Of a DNA stretch of 64,000 nt, positions 33,369-45,159 are shown piece by piece. The stretch covers positions 1 through 64,000 of the forward strand of contig JAFISE010000080.1 in NCBI GenBank assembly GCA_022560025.1, read 5' to 3'. The notes beneath the pieces were generated by a model. That model was not told the origin of the DNA and searched no databases. It saw only the letters and a list, made by a program, of their open reading frames with translations. The DNA is from Stagonosporopsis chrysanthemi. Lineage: Eukaryota; Ascomycota; Dothideomycetes; Pleosporales; Didymellaceae. A program made the translations under genes and the position numbers. Numbering within the stretch: position 1 is the first letter of the stretch; every line of letters begins with the position of its first letter.

Positions 33369-34313
33369 GAGCGGCGGACTGAGAGACCCTGGCAGCATGA
33401 TGGTTCGTGTCCCAAGATATTACGCCACGCAGGTGCTTTGGCACCAGCCTCCCCACATCCTTATAAAGGCTTCACGAATGGCCGAGCGGAGTTTATTAAT
33501 CAGTTTCATGATGCCACGGATAGGCGAGTCCTTCCAAGTGTGAATTATGTTACAAGACATGCAAAAGCAGGGTATCCCAAGATGTTACATTAACAAAGTA
33601 CGGGAAAGCCATACAGAGGGCTGTGACTCAGGATCGTTTCAAGGACCGCCTGAGCATATTGTGGAAAGTAAGAGGTCAAGGTGCTAGTGAGAACGATATA
33701 ATCGTTTCGAGCAACTACTGTAAGCTTTGGCCTTGGCCAGAACCATCTGTCCTCAAGTCTCCCTGTTCACTTGCCACTCTCCTGAATTTAGGCAACGCTC
33801 ACACGTGCACCACCCCATGCATCACGCTCACGTGCCCTCACGTGCCCGCTTCTGCCTAACAAAGCCATCGAATACATAAACCCCCATCCCGTCACCTTCC
33901 CTTTCCTCCTGTCAAAACTTACCAGTCAGGGTCCGCGAGCACCTGAATTCGCGCGACCGGCACAGATCAGCTGCATAGCACAGTGCGGGACTGGTTTCGT
34001 CTGATGGCTCTTTTCGGGCCTTCACTGGCGCAATTTTTGCTTGCTACATATCTTTTTTAAGTTTGGAGAGATTTGTAGCGTAGGCTTGAAAGATTCAATT
34101 ACCTTTGTGGTTAATGGTGAGGAAGGAATGTTGTATGCAGGGACGGACGTGGACCTGGATGTGGAGGAAGGTGCAGCCGGTTCGCGACGGAAGTAGCTAA
34201 ACGCACATCGACCCCAGATTATTCACCCATCCACCTGCGTATGCACACAAACCATTCTCAAACTTTATATGTGACTAGAGACAACAACAGGATAACATCC
34301 CCGGCTACTGCAC
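33369..34313. other. Intergenic region with clustered E-box sites
   Basis: 945 bp between MKT1 and the next LPxEIR gene. Apart from the CACGTG cluster listed separately I see no gene. Confidence 0.4.
33802..33844. promoter_or_regulatory. Three CACGTG E-boxes in 43 bp
   Basis: Palindromic CACGTG at 33802-33807, 33829-33834 and 33839-33844, about 470-510 bp upstream of the LPxEIR gene at 34314. CACGTG is bound by bHLH factors (Cbf1/SREBP/Pho4 type) in fungi. The second and third sites share the context CTCACGTGCCC, suggesting local duplication. Confidence 0.45.
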
Positions 34314-35147
34314 ATGGCCTCAGAACCCTATTCCACGTCACGGTCCCTCCCAATTTCATGGCGCCAATCCCCCAAAGCACAACCTTCCCACATCAGCTTC
34401 CTTGACCTTCCCCGCGAATTGCGCGACCAAATCTGCATCCATGCCCTCTGTACCCCGGGCAGCATATTCGTCTACACGCGCTCCTGCCACTACCCCAGCT
34501 CTTCGCTCTCCTCAAAAATCGTGCGCTGCGGCCCCTTGGGCCCCCCGGAGCCCCGCGCCGTCTCATCCCTGCTGTCCCCCTCCCTGCTCGCCGTCTGCGC
34601 CCAACTACACGCCGAGTGCGCACCCGTGCTGTACGGGCTCAATGCTTTCCGACTCTGGCTTCCGGGGACCTTTGGTCTCGCGCTCTCGTACCGACTGATG
34701 GTGCGGCACGTCATTTTGGCGATCGAGTGCGCGCACTTCGTTTTCGGCAGCGGGGACCTCGACACTGTGAGCCACGGCTGGAAATACAGGTTCTGGCCGC
34801 GCGTGCTGTCGTGCGCGGCAGCTGCGTTGGTACAGTTCCCCAATGTGGAGAGAGTGGTCGTGTCCATTTCAGCCCCCGTCAAGGCGGGCGCATGGTTGCC
34901 TGCGTTCTTCCAGCTCGGAGGCAGGACGGCGGTCAAGCGCGTGGAGCTTGCGGCGCAATGGATGGGGGAGCGCAGTCTGTGGGGGGACGAAGGGAGGATG
35001 AGGGACGTGCTGGGGTTGCAGCTTGAAGGACCCGTAGGAACGATTGGTAAGGAGGAGTATGTGGGGTCGAGGTTTGCGCCAGACGAGGAGGAGTGGGACT
35101 ACGGCGAAGTGGAGGCGGCGTTTGAGTTGATGAAGGTCATTTGCTGA
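34314..35147 (+). CDS. LPRELR (F-box-like) domain protein, 277 aa
   Basis: A single exon. The hallmark ISFLDLPRELRDQICIHAL lies at about residues 27-45, followed by the usual second block LLAVCAQLHAECAPVLYGLN (SLLxVxxQxxxEAxPxLYxxN in the family). The C-terminal part is basic then acidic, ending in FAPDEEEWDYGEVEAAFELM. High GC relative to its flanks. A substrate-adaptor role is inference. Confidence 0.8.
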   Translation: MASEPYSTSRSLPISWRQSPKAQPSHISFLDLPRELRDQICIHALCTPGSIFVYTRSCHYPSSSLSSKIVRCGPLGPPEPRAVSSLLSPSLLAVCAQLHAECAPVLYGLNAFRLWLPGTFGLALSYRLMVRHVILAIECAHFVFGSGDLDTVSHGWKYRFWPRVLSCAAAALVQFPNVERVVVSISAPVKAGAWLPAFFQLGGRTAVKRVELAAQWMGERSLWGDEGRMRDVLGLQLEGPVGTIGKEEYVGSRFAPDEEEWDYGEVEAAFELMKVIC

Positions 35148-36095
35148 AAAATGCGGTGACGACATTTGTGTGTTCTTGACAGTATAGTTCCGTAGAATTT
35201 CGAGGCACGCGGCCCAGATCGATGGCCTGGTGCATTTCCATGCTTGTGCTTTCGTACAAGTGAGGCTCTGGCGCACTTTGTGTGCTCCCCGGTCCAAACT
35301 TATGGACAAGTCCGCCATTACAGACGAACAAAAAACATCCTTGCGCTCGAAACAGAACGACTCACTGCATTCGGCCATTCTAAATCCGCTCAATGACCCT
35401 GTTGCGAAGGACAGATACGGTCCTCAGTATTAATAAGATGTCTGCCCGAATTCCAGGACTCAAGAGTGTCCAGATAATACTAGGGTTCTGCTCGAGTCAT
35501 TGACACTGTAATGATGCGGGAGGATGCCATGCAGAGAGGTCAAAGGATCAGCCAGAGTGGCGCCGAAGCGCCGCCAACAAGAAGAAAAGAGATGTTCGAC
35601 GATGCACAGGCATCACTTAGAGGAACAAAAAGCTGGTATGCGTAATACTAAATACACCAAGGTATCTAATGTAGCTGTGCGAGAAGGCTGAATCGGAAAA
35701 AGAACACTAGCCGGTCATGATAGGGTATTAGAGAAGGTGCGAAGCAACCCAAGAAGCAAAAGGAGGTGCCAGCGATTGCGAAACCGCGACGATCCGAAGG
35801 AGAAGAGAAGAAGAAGCAGTCCGAAGACTGCAGATATACCCGATGTGAATGCGTAAAAGCAGACTGCCGCCGTGACAAGCCAGGCCCGGCTGACTCTCTT
35901 CTCTCTCTGTGTGAACAAAAGCAAAGAAGATGCGCACAAATGTACCGCCCAAGAAACCAAAGTTCATACCACGTGACACGTTTCCGCCCAAATCAAATCA
36001 AACCTTCCCAAACGCCGTTCCCTAGGGTATAATTAACGAAATTGTTTCCCTCTCTTGTTGCTTAGCCAAAAACTGAGCCTGCAGCTTCTCTATCG
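35148..36095. other. Intergenic; no supported gene
   Basis: About 950 bp between convergent 3' ends, with only short frames and A/G-rich patches. Confidence 0.4.
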
Positions 36096-39000
36096 CTACC
36101 TGCCGCCAGCAGTGCTAGCCTTGCTCATCTGGCTCAGCTGGCTCTTCTTGCTCGCGCCGCTTCCGTGGCGCTTCATCCGGTTGTCCATCAGACCAGCCAG
36201 CAGCCTGTCGAGCTCACTACTGAGGTTTTGTGCTGCCTTGGTCTCTTCAACGTAAAGACCACTCATCAGTGGATGATCTTTGGCAACGGGAACCACGCCA
36301 TTGGTGTCGTTGATCATGAGGAGTAGGTCACGGATCTCGCTGCCATCATCAAGATACGAGCGCAGACTGGCGTCAGACCAGGCTGGCAGCGTTGTTGATT
36401 CGGAGGACCTAGGGATAGGTGACGCCGAAGGTGATGTGTTGAGATCAAGTGGCACAGGAGCGGTGCGTGACGGCGGCGGGATGAGGTTCGATGTAGGAGA
36501 GAGGTGTGTAGGCGAAGAGGAGATCTCAGCAGGAGGTGCTGGAACGTTGAGCTTTTGGGGTACAATGGTGTCTGGGCTCGCTGCATCCAAGTCCGGAGTC
36601 GATATTCGTGAGCTGGTGTCCGCACTCGAGTTGTCACCAGTGAGACCCGGTGGTTGCTGCGCATCCGACTCTTGATCTCTGCTGATCGCAGCCTCCTTAT
36701 TAGCAGGTTGTGCGTCGGCGGCAGAGACGTGAACGGGAGACTCGGACAAACGTCCGACAGGTTCGGTAGCTGTCTGTTCTTGTGCCTTGTCTTGCGCATC
36801 TGGATCGGCGAATGGATCGTCACTCTCGTCTGCGCTGGAATCGAAGTCATCCAACGCCACTCGCTCCTTCGCCTTCCTGACCTTCTCAGGTTTCGGCGCG
36901 CTGTCCGTCGTCGTGTTTGACCTAAACGGGTTCTTTGAACTGATAGCAGCCATGACTCCTTGGCTCTCAGGCGACTTGACACGTTCTTGCGCAGCTGGCT
37001 GCGTCGCTGGTGTTCCCTCCTGTTCCGCCGATACAACGCGCATGATCGACGGCGCTTGCTGTCCTGCTTCGGTGGGTTCGCGCGCTTCAATGGCTTCTTC
37101 TGAATCGACTGTGGGCTCCATAGGGCTGTCTGTCTTTAAGATGCTCTTCGTCTTGATGGGTGAATCAGTCCTGGCACGATGCTGCTTCTGCAATTTGCCC
37201 TTGCTGGACTGCCTCGATGGTGCTGGCGCTGGCGCTGGCGCAACCTGCTCTTCTGACGCGCGCTCAGGTGCGACATCCGCAGGCTTCGCTTGAGTGGCCT
37301 GTGGTGATGTCTGTTCTGGCTTTTCGATCGCCTTCTTCAGGTCGGCCTCTACGGCATCGTTCTCGCCCTTCGAATCTTTGTCTTTCTTGTCCTTGCGTTT
37401 GAAGAGACCACTAAGCATACCGGATTTCTTGTCCTTCTTCTTCTTGTCGTCCTTGACCTTGTCGGCAAATCCGTTCTTCTCAAGGCTTTCGAGACTTGGT
37501 CCACGTTCACGAGAACCCGTTGTCGACGTACTGGAATCGTCACGCAACAGATTGGGCGTGAGAGTGATTTTCCGAGTCTCGGTGTTCTCGTCCTTGAAGA
37601 ACGAATCCGTGTTGCGAAGGGTACCATTGCGGGACACTTTCTGGTCCAGTGGGCGGTCGAATATCTCATCACTTGTCCTTGACATCTCGTCATTGTTTCC
37701 TGACTCCTCACTAGATCGCGACTCTTCAGAGGAAATCTTTTTGACTCCGCCGAGCTTCAAGGGCTTCACTTCCAGAGACTCGTCTTGTTCGGCTTCGGGC
37801 TTTTGCGCAGTCTGTTGTTGCTGCTGTTGCTGCTGCTGTTGCTGCTGCGCCTGCTTTGGCTCCGGCCCACCAAAAAGTTCACCGCCCTCCTCATCAGACG
37901 AGTAATCGTAATCGGATGCTTCGACATAGGTAGGAGCTCCAAATTGCACGGTCTTGGCGTTTCGGCGTCTCATAGCCTTCTTCAAAGGGTTCTTTGTCTT
38001 CTCAGCAGTGTCGCCAAGCATAGTGGCTGAAAGGTCGATGTTCCTATGCTTATTGAGACGCGCTAGGCGCTCAGTGGGTGTCTCTATGTGCTCTGCAGGT
38101 AAGTACCCTGGGCAGTTATTTAGTGATTGCGTATTGCGAGGTTTGGACATGCATACCAATACTGCTGTCTTTGACGACTCGAACAAGCCACCAGTAGCTG
38201 TTGCTGTCGTCGAGCAGCACCATCGTGTCACCCTTCGTAGCGTTGGCTTGGCCTTCTACGGTTGCAACGAAAGTATGCAGGGCATAGACGAATTCGAAAT
38301 CGATGTCCTCTGTTTCTCGTAAGCATTCGCCTCCCCATCCTGAGTCGACAAATCTGGGATCATCAGAAAACGAAAGGCCATTGGATGCATCATCATCATT
38401 TTCCAGTTCCTGATCCCATGAGTCGGCATCGCTGTCCGTCGTCCAGGAATCGTCTTCGTCGATAAGGCGCGTGGTTGGAGGCGGGGTGCCATTAGTACTC
38501 CTTGCAACAAGCTCAGCCGTCTCGATAAAGGGATCTTCTGGCAGTTTCGCCGCTGGCGGTCGAACAGACTGTAGCATCTTCCTAGCATGTTCCTCGTCTA
38601 GCTCGGACATCAAAGATCCCTGCGAATCCTCCCTCGTAAGTTGTAATCTCTGTTCGATCAGCTTCAACCGCCTTGTCCTAGGGCTCAGGTTTTCGTCCTG
38701 GAGAGCGGTGGTATCGATGTGGGAGCCAGTGGTGGTCCTTGTCCAGGTATACTCACCGTGATGATGCTCCGTTGACTGTGATACTGAGGGTTGTTGAGAG
38801 AAATGAAATAGAGATGGTGTGGTGGACTGGTAAGAAAATGTAGTTGAAAGTTCGTTTGCACCAAACGCTGGGACGCTGAGCTGTCGACCATCGTGGGCAT
38901 TAGGTATGGGAAAATGTACGGGCGTGGTGGTGAAAGGTGACGAGGAAGCGGAACTTGGTACGACCGGTGACGACTGTGGAGTCAAAGACTCTCTTCGTTT

Positions 39001-39118
39001 CGGCCGTACCAAGGAGTAAGAAGGTAGAAAATACCCACCATCGTCAATTGAAGGTGAACTCGAGATCTTGTCGAGCATGTCATCGTCCATATCCTCCTCG
39101 ACGTCGGCGTCCTGCATA

Positions 39119-39149
<31 letters not shown>

Positions 39150-39516
39150 GGGCGTGCGAACCACCGTTGTGTTTTTGACCGTCTGCATGGTTCACTACAG
39201 TACGTTCATCATCAGACCCAGGGTCCTCGCTCAGCGTGTTCCCGGCGGTGTTCCAGGCGTTCTGGAGACGCGCCTCCTCAGCGGAGCGCTCATCTTCGAC
39301 AGATTGTAGAGAGGCTTGCTGGTGAGGTGCGGCTGGCCCGACTCCAAGCGGCGCGGGGTGCTCTGGCTGGTTCGAGTGGTCTTGTGCGGTGGGAGATGTT
39401 TTGTCCTGCAGGTCAATCGTGTCTACGCCAAGACGTCAGTATGCGCTCATGCAAGTGTTCCAGGACTGGAAACTGAGCCCTGCCATACCTGCTCGTATTA
39501 TTTGTGGTCGCGTCAT
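36096..39516 (-). CDS. SH3-domain cell-polarity protein, Tea4/Bud14 type
   Basis: Exons are 39516-39489, 39422-38157 and 38107-36096; introns are 66 nt (GTATGG donor, ACTGAC branch) and 49 nt (GTATGC donor). Frame is kept; 1101 aa. The ten-residue first exon (MTRPQIIRAD across the join) followed by TIDLQDKTSP fits fungal homologues. An acidic run of ten Asp is at ~102-111. The SH3 domain spans about 386-440 (FVYALHTFV, then YWWLVRVV and GYLPAEHIE), followed by the family signature ERLARLNKHRN at ~444-454. KTVQF at 483-487 fits the RVxF docking motif for type-1 phosphatase, as expected for Tea4/Bud14. A polyglutamine stretch starts at ~519. The rest is disordered, Ser/Thr/Pro/Glu-rich. Likely located at cell ends or hyphal tips. 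Confidence 0.88.
37812..37852 (-). repeat. CAG/CAA triplet array encoding polyglutamine
   Basis: A run of CTG/TTG triplets on the + strand encodes about twelve consecutive Gln in the SH3 polarity protein. Mixed codons suggest moderate stability. The length is likely polymorphic between strains. Confidence 0.8.
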
Positions 39517-40756
39517 TCTAGCTCATGCGTAGTCGTGCATGCAGGAGTCGTAATGTTCGTCGTCGTCAAGGGACCGCCAAGAGGCTGGGGTGCGGCGCAA
39601 TCAATGCGAGGGATGGCCAGGCCAGCACAAGACAGCAGCGATCGCGAAGGCCCTCGGTGCAGTCGTCGCGGTAGTGATATGCGTGCAATAATGAGCGTGG
39701 GCAGTCCGGCGGGTGTCAGGAAGAGCGCACGCGGAGGATTGTCGAGGGCGAAGGAGAAGGCGCGGCTGGAGGTCCGTAGAGGTTGCGGAGTCGGGCGTTT
39801 CAACTCTCAAGGGTGCGCACGGTTCGTTGTTGCTGTGGTGTGGCACTACGGACGGATAAGCCACGGGTGGCGGGGAAATAGCAATGCGTGCGCGGCGCGC
39901 GACAGTCAGGGCAGCAATCGGCGGTAATGGTGGTGCTGCAAAAGCGTCGTTCCAAGATGTGTAGGCCTGGCTGGCTATTATTTTAGACTTCTGATGAACA
40001 CCATCCCCCTGCCACAGCTGAAACTTAGCGTCAGCGTGTGCCTGTCAGCTTGAGCACATCACCATCTCTGAAGACCCCTTTTGCGGCGGCTCGGCCCTTT
40101 TCTACGGCCGTCCTCACCACGAACACCAGATCTCGCTCAGTTGTTGTCGTGGTATAGAGCATGCTACATCCCTTACAGGACCATGTCCGTCCCAAGTGGG
40201 AAGTCGGCATCTGCTCGTATGTACTATGTACCTGAAGATCGACGGGGCAGGAAACTGGAGCTGAAACAGCACCACGCGAGTCATAGCCAGGGGCATATGC
40301 ATTGCATTCGTCACTGCAACTTTGCGCTGCTGTCAATCGTTTCGCGCTTCTGCGAACTCTCGATTGACATATTTGCCAGGACCCAGTCACGCCTTCCTGA
40401 ATGGGTCGCGTACGTCATTGCCCCTGTCAAACGAAGCTCAAGTAGCCAAAACCTTCCTGAGCTATCTGCACAATACATCGTCATTACGCCCTCAAGATCT
40501 CGAGGCGTAGTCGCTGTATTTAGACGCTGTCGACTGTCGCAGCTCTTAAGGTCTGGCCAGTTATTTCACCACAGGCATTCCCTCGCATGCATGATTGTTC
40601 CCCTATCCTGGGCACGTACGATCCTGAAGCAGAGCCATGGTAAACCAGCCCTCTTCCTTGAACCTCGAAACAAGGTAAGCAAATGCACAGTCCACTTCTA
40701 CGTACCTATCTCGGCGGTGGGACTATTGACATAGTCTTTCAGTGTTAACCACAGTC
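39517..40756. other. Intergenic; no supported gene
   Basis: About 1.2 kb upstream of the SH3 polarity gene, holding its promoter. Several frames overlap (for example 40081-40734, plus) but none shows a domain. Confidence 0.4.
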
Positions 40757-40963
40757 GTTGCATTGAGTCTTCGGGGCAACGTTAATGCCCCACCGTGTAT
40801 AGTACATTTCCATACTTTGCAGTCCACTTCGTATGCTTTTCATACTAGACGCTAAGGTCGTTCCCTATGACGAAGAATGTCCAACACATACTAAGAGAAA
40901 TGGGATCGGGTGTCAGCGCACACAGCCGCAACGAACAAACTTAAGCTCGGCTACTGCTACCAC
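40757..40963 (+). repeat. Dispersed repeat, less-mutated copy
   Basis: Aligns by eye to 52543-52760 over about 210 bp. For example, ACTTTGCAGTCCACTTC here faces ACTTTGTAGTTTACTTC there, and ATGACGAAGAATGTC faces ACAACAAAGAATATC. Most differences are transitions, with T or A in the other copy. The type of element is unknown; no ends or target duplication could be fixed. Confidence 0.65.
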
Positions 40964-41392
40964 GAATGCACCACACCCAAGCATACTCACTGTTGAAGAT
41001 ACACTCCTATGTGGAAACTCTTGGTGTCCTACGGTTTCCTGTCATGCCGACACAGTATCTGATGCATGGAAGGATACGACGTGATGGGAGTTGAGTAGTA
41101 AAAGGAGGCAGTATACGCTGGAACATATTGTGCACGTTTGAGCACATCTTTCACATACGACCATAGGACGTTGAAAATTACCAGCGGATCTGTAGTTAGG
41201 CAGGTAATCACTAGCGACTCCCTCCCTCGCTACAAGTCTATAGGAACAACTGTTTAAGTGAAATGTCGCGACTAACCCAAAACGGCTAGCTATCCTTGCT
41301 GTCTTACGCTAACTGTAGTATGGATATCCCCGCCGCTCTCCAGGTCTAGTTCTCACATATCAAACCCAAATCTTGCAACCTCATAATTTACC
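40964..41392. other. Intergenic; no supported gene
   Basis: Flank of the repeat and presumptive promoter of the F-box pseudogene. The repeat may extend some way into it. Confidence 0.35.
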
Positions 41393-43241
41393 ATGGCCGA
41401 TTTGCCCAACGAAATCTTCCACCAGACACTGCGATAATACCAAGGAGAGACATTTACCTGCGTCCTACCATTGGTTTGTATAAATCGGAGCTGGCAGGCT
41501 GTTGCAGAAAGTTACCTCTGGCAATATCTGTGAATCAGGCCCCAACAGATCGGATGCTCTCGGGCAGCTTTTAAGGAAAACCCAAGACGCAGAAGGGCGC
41601 TGAGGTCTCTCGATATCCGCTTCGAGGACTATTTTGCATGGGGATATCGCTCAAGGCAGGAACCAGCAAGCACAGATAATGGTAACAGCGACGAGGAAAG
41701 CTCCAACGAAGACGACAACGATCCTTGTAAAGTTTGCCCACGTGGAAGTTGTACAAGGGACAAGAGTCCATTTGGTGACGTTCAAGGGAAGGGTGGCGAA
41801 AACGAGTCCCCTCTTAGACGTCTCGCGAGCACCCGCACTGAGCACGACCGCTTCTTCCGCGAAGTCAAGACAATATGGGACGAACTGGCTAGTTGGAAGG
41901 AAGACCTACATGTGACAGACATTCAATTCTATTTGTACGGACGTTCGCTCTACGACTCATTTGGCCAAGAGATCTGTGAAGGTGGCTTCCTCGACAACAA
42001 GGCGCTGCTAGAATTTCCAGAGGCTTCAATATTGCCTTCGCTTACATCAGTAAAGTCGCTGCGGGTCGGCGAGGAAACCAATTATGAGATTAATCTTTGG
42101 CCTGCAGCAGTAGCATGCAACATTACAAGTTCGCTACCTATGCTTGGGTGCCTAGACATTATGGGAATAGACAATTGGCGTCTGTGGCCGCTGGCTAGGA
42201 GAAATCTTCGACACAGTAAGTGTGCTTGTCTGATAATACAAGATATGGTTGCTAACCAATCTAAGGCTTTGCAGACCAGATCGCAATGCTCCCAGCGTCT
42301 CTAAGAGCTCTTCATCTCCATCTCGAATATTGCGGCATAGAAAATCATGCAGTCCAGCCTCCAAGCCTCTTGCTTCATGACCAGGACTATCCGTCTCAAT
42401 CCCTCCGAAACGTCTCAACTCACCTCACCACACTTGCTCTACGTCTTGGAGAGGTTTCGACTTCACTTTTCTGGGTCCCAGAGCCAGAGCTCGCTGACGC
42501 TTGTGGCACAATACGGCCTAATCTCCGGGTACTTGACATTAGTACTGGCCTTGAGAGAGCCTCAGGAGATTACTGGTTGCGCCCTGCTGCTGACTATCCC
42601 GAGCACGAAAGGTACGATTGGCGTAGCATCGAAGACGAGCGCGAGTATTCCGACGACGACCATATAAGGAGGTTAATAGTAACAGGCTTATGGCCTCCGC
42701 GTCGGTTTCTTACGCGGCCTGAACCCGCTTTCTTCGACGAACTTGCGAAGAGCATTACACATGCAGTACAGCAGACGCCGAAGCTTAAATATCTAGACCT
42801 AGAATTCAATGCTACGCATCAAGGATGTCATCATTCTGATGATGACTTTTTGCAGGACCTTGGTAGCCCTGGAGGCTTCCAAAGTAACTTCCATCAATAT
42901 GAGGGCTGGTCATTTTACTATCGTGCGTCCAACAACGCAAGATTTGCTTCTGAATATCCGAAGCCCTTCTGGTTCGAGCACGAACCTGGCCTAGACCGAA
43001 CTGAGATAGAGCGACCGCGCGTCCATATGGCGACTTGCAGTGGACAGAGCCAGATGCAGCGAAAGATTTGTGGCGCAAGAGATGTGCACAGACTGACTTT
43101 GACGTTATCGCTCTGAACAGCTACGGTACATCTTGGGAAAGGCGCAGAAATGGAGAGTTGGCCCCGCTGTTAGGAGATGGCTTCGATGCGAGATGTCCAG
43201 GAAGACGCGACTTAGAGCCAATTCCGGAGGGTGTTAGATAA
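41393..43241 (+). pseudogene. F-box/LRR-like gene with two in-frame stops and a frameshift
   Basis: The ATG at 41393 opens with MADLPNEIFHQTLR, a typical F-box start, then an in-frame TAA (41435-41437). The same frame continues through CVLPLVCINRSWQAVAESYL to an in-frame TGA (41531-41533), then on to 42215. A normal 50-nt intron (42216-42265, GTAAGT donor, GCTAAC branch, AAG acceptor) leads to exon 2, which holds leucine-rich text (LPASLRALHLHLEY, NLRVLDIS, PKLKYLDLEFN). Near 43018-43022 the frame shifts inside a CGCGCG run. The true C-terminus continues in another frame to 43241 (LQWTEPDAAKDLWRKRC). The preserved intron suggests recent inactivation. Confidence 0.78.
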
Positions 43242-43734
43242 TGGAGAAGTAATCAAAGCTAAGAGGCTCATCTACTGCTACTTTCTTAGCCTAATGAATC
43301 GTGATTTGCGGATCTATATATCTTGCATTTTACACACCAAAACCTAGCCATCAGGTTTTAGGCGGGAAAGTTTTGCACAAAACTAGTCTACTAAAGTAAT
43401 CGGGCATCGCCTGCTCGTGTGGCCACTATATTCAAGTCACTCCGTGCAGTCGGCGACCCCGCCTTCAGGTAGACACCATCTTTCCACCTCTCTTGTTGTG
43501 GAGCGTGCTTACGGCTCACGACCACAGCATCTTGGCTGTCCAGGAACCATTGAAAAACCTAGTAAGCAAGCTGCTGCTTTTGCAGGTACTGTTGAATTCA
43601 ATTGCGCTGCGATTCTGCACGACCGCCACGGCGAGAGTCGCTCGGATCACCACTGGTTTCAGTGCTTCTTTACGCTGAAACATCCACATCGTATTTCCTA
43701 TCTCTTATCGAGTTCTGCTTTAAGATAGTCTATT
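43242..43734. other. Intergenic; no supported gene
   Basis: About 490 bp between the pseudogene and the 3' end of the PTH11-like gene. Only short frames. Confidence 0.4.
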
Positions 43735-45159
43735 CTACTGGGCTACTTGAGTGGACTGCTTGATTGCCGTAGTGCGCATGATGCCACTGATGGCCAACCC
43801 AATCCTAGTTTGCGATTTCTCAGAAGTGGTCTGCAGACTTCCCTTGGCGGACTCTAGATCAGTCGAAGACTGGTAGCTTGACTTCCGCTCGCTAGTGCTT
43901 TGTGCACCGTACCAACGTGAACTTGTGAGATGAGATTCCTCGCTTGTGCTGAGTCGTCTTGAAGACAAGCTCGTCCGGATATTAGAGTAGAATTGCGTCT
44001 TCGTGAGGAAATTGGACCAGAAAGATGAGAGTCCGGGTACGCAGCCAACCATTATAGTGCCAAATTGCTCACACAATCTAGAAACTGGTCAGCCAACAGA
44101 CGGGATGTTTTTGACATGTTCTTACGAGGTGATGATAACTTGCATCGCAACCCAAGTTGCATCGGTGACTCCCTTGTAGACCAAGATTCGATAAGCGAGA
44201 GAGGCACAGCTTGCTATGACAGTGCTTAAGAGGTCAGCTGTTGATCTCTCTGTCAGGATTGTATACACACCAGAACGCCAGGGAGAATACGATTAGAAGG
44301 CCGAGTCTCTTCTTTGGACTAAGTTGCAAGCTAACAATGATGGGGAAAGGTATCGCAAAGGTGATAGAGTCTGTAATGACGCTCACTGCACCGCTCGTGA
44401 TGGAAAACCTACATTAAATTAGTTCCATCCCAGCAAGAAGATTGTCGCACGAGTAACATACTTAGTAATGATGGGGTCCGCGCACTTCGCAAAGGACACA
44501 TCGTTCCAATCCTTGCCCGCTCTTGGTGTGCAGTTGGCCACGCTCAAGAAAATGCTGACGGTATAAAATATGCCAGACACAACGATCACACCCCATGCCG
44601 TATAACGTACCCAGCGTACGCTGTTGAAGATGCGAATGTAGAGTATCAACACCGCAGCACGAATCAACCACATGTTGAAGTAACCAAAGATGGTCTGCGA
44701 TAACATCCGCTATAGTCGTGAGTTACTTGGGAGTATTTTAGGGTTTGAGGACAAACCTTCATATAAGTTGGCGCAAGGATGACTCCGATCGGCGTGTCCC
44801 ATGAGTGTCTACCTGCAGATCCTCCTACAGCCATTGAATACGATATGGCCCAGTATGCTATTGCGCAGATCCAGCCAAACAGACAAAGTGCTGTTTAAGC
44901 TTCAGTAATCGGTATACATTTTCAAGTTGAGTCTTTACTGACCGTCATCAAGGTAGAATTTCTTGGTATGTTTCCAATTCGCAAATAACCGCAGCACTAG
45001 CATAAGACCACTGACAATAATGAGCGTAACGCCAACGCTTAGCATCGAATTTTCAAGAGAAGGCGGATCGACAAAATTTGGAGGTGCTCCGCTAGGATTT
45101 GGAGCCATGGGGGTGGTCATCAAGTCCATGTCTGGGGGCAGATTGCTGAGGGCGTCCAT
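43735..45159 (-). CDS. PTH11-like / fungal rhodopsin-domain seven-helix receptor-like protein
   Basis: Six exons: 45159-44943, 44890-44757, 44709-44462, 44408-44271, 44224-44126 and 44077-43735. Introns are 46-53 nt (GTCAGT, GTTTGT, GTATGT, GTGTGT and GTAAGA donors); all phases agree; 392 aa. The family pattern is clear: first helix LSVGVTLIIVSGLMLVLRLF followed by YLDDGAL, then IFGYFNMWLIRAAVLILYIR, a Cys-containing extracellular loop (VANCTPRAG...FAKCADP) and the QLSPKKRLGLLIVFSLAF cytoplasmic loop and sixth helix. The C-terminal tail is Ser/Thr-rich. There is no CFEM domain. Family members sense surfaces or nutrients in pathogens, but no ligand can be inferred here. Confidence 0.88.

Noticed and set aside
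33475..33495. Sequence like the D-arm of tRNA-Leu/Ser (TGGCCGAGCGGAG)
   Set aside because: No T-loop or acceptor stem follows; probably coincidence.
36654..37905. Long plus-strand frames opposite the SH3 polarity gene
   Set aside because: They are antisense to low-complexity, Ser/Glu-rich coding sequence, which opens several frames by composition.
40081..40734. 217-codon plus-strand frame
   Set aside because: Composition and text are not coding-like and no family is recognised; it lies upstream of the polarity gene.
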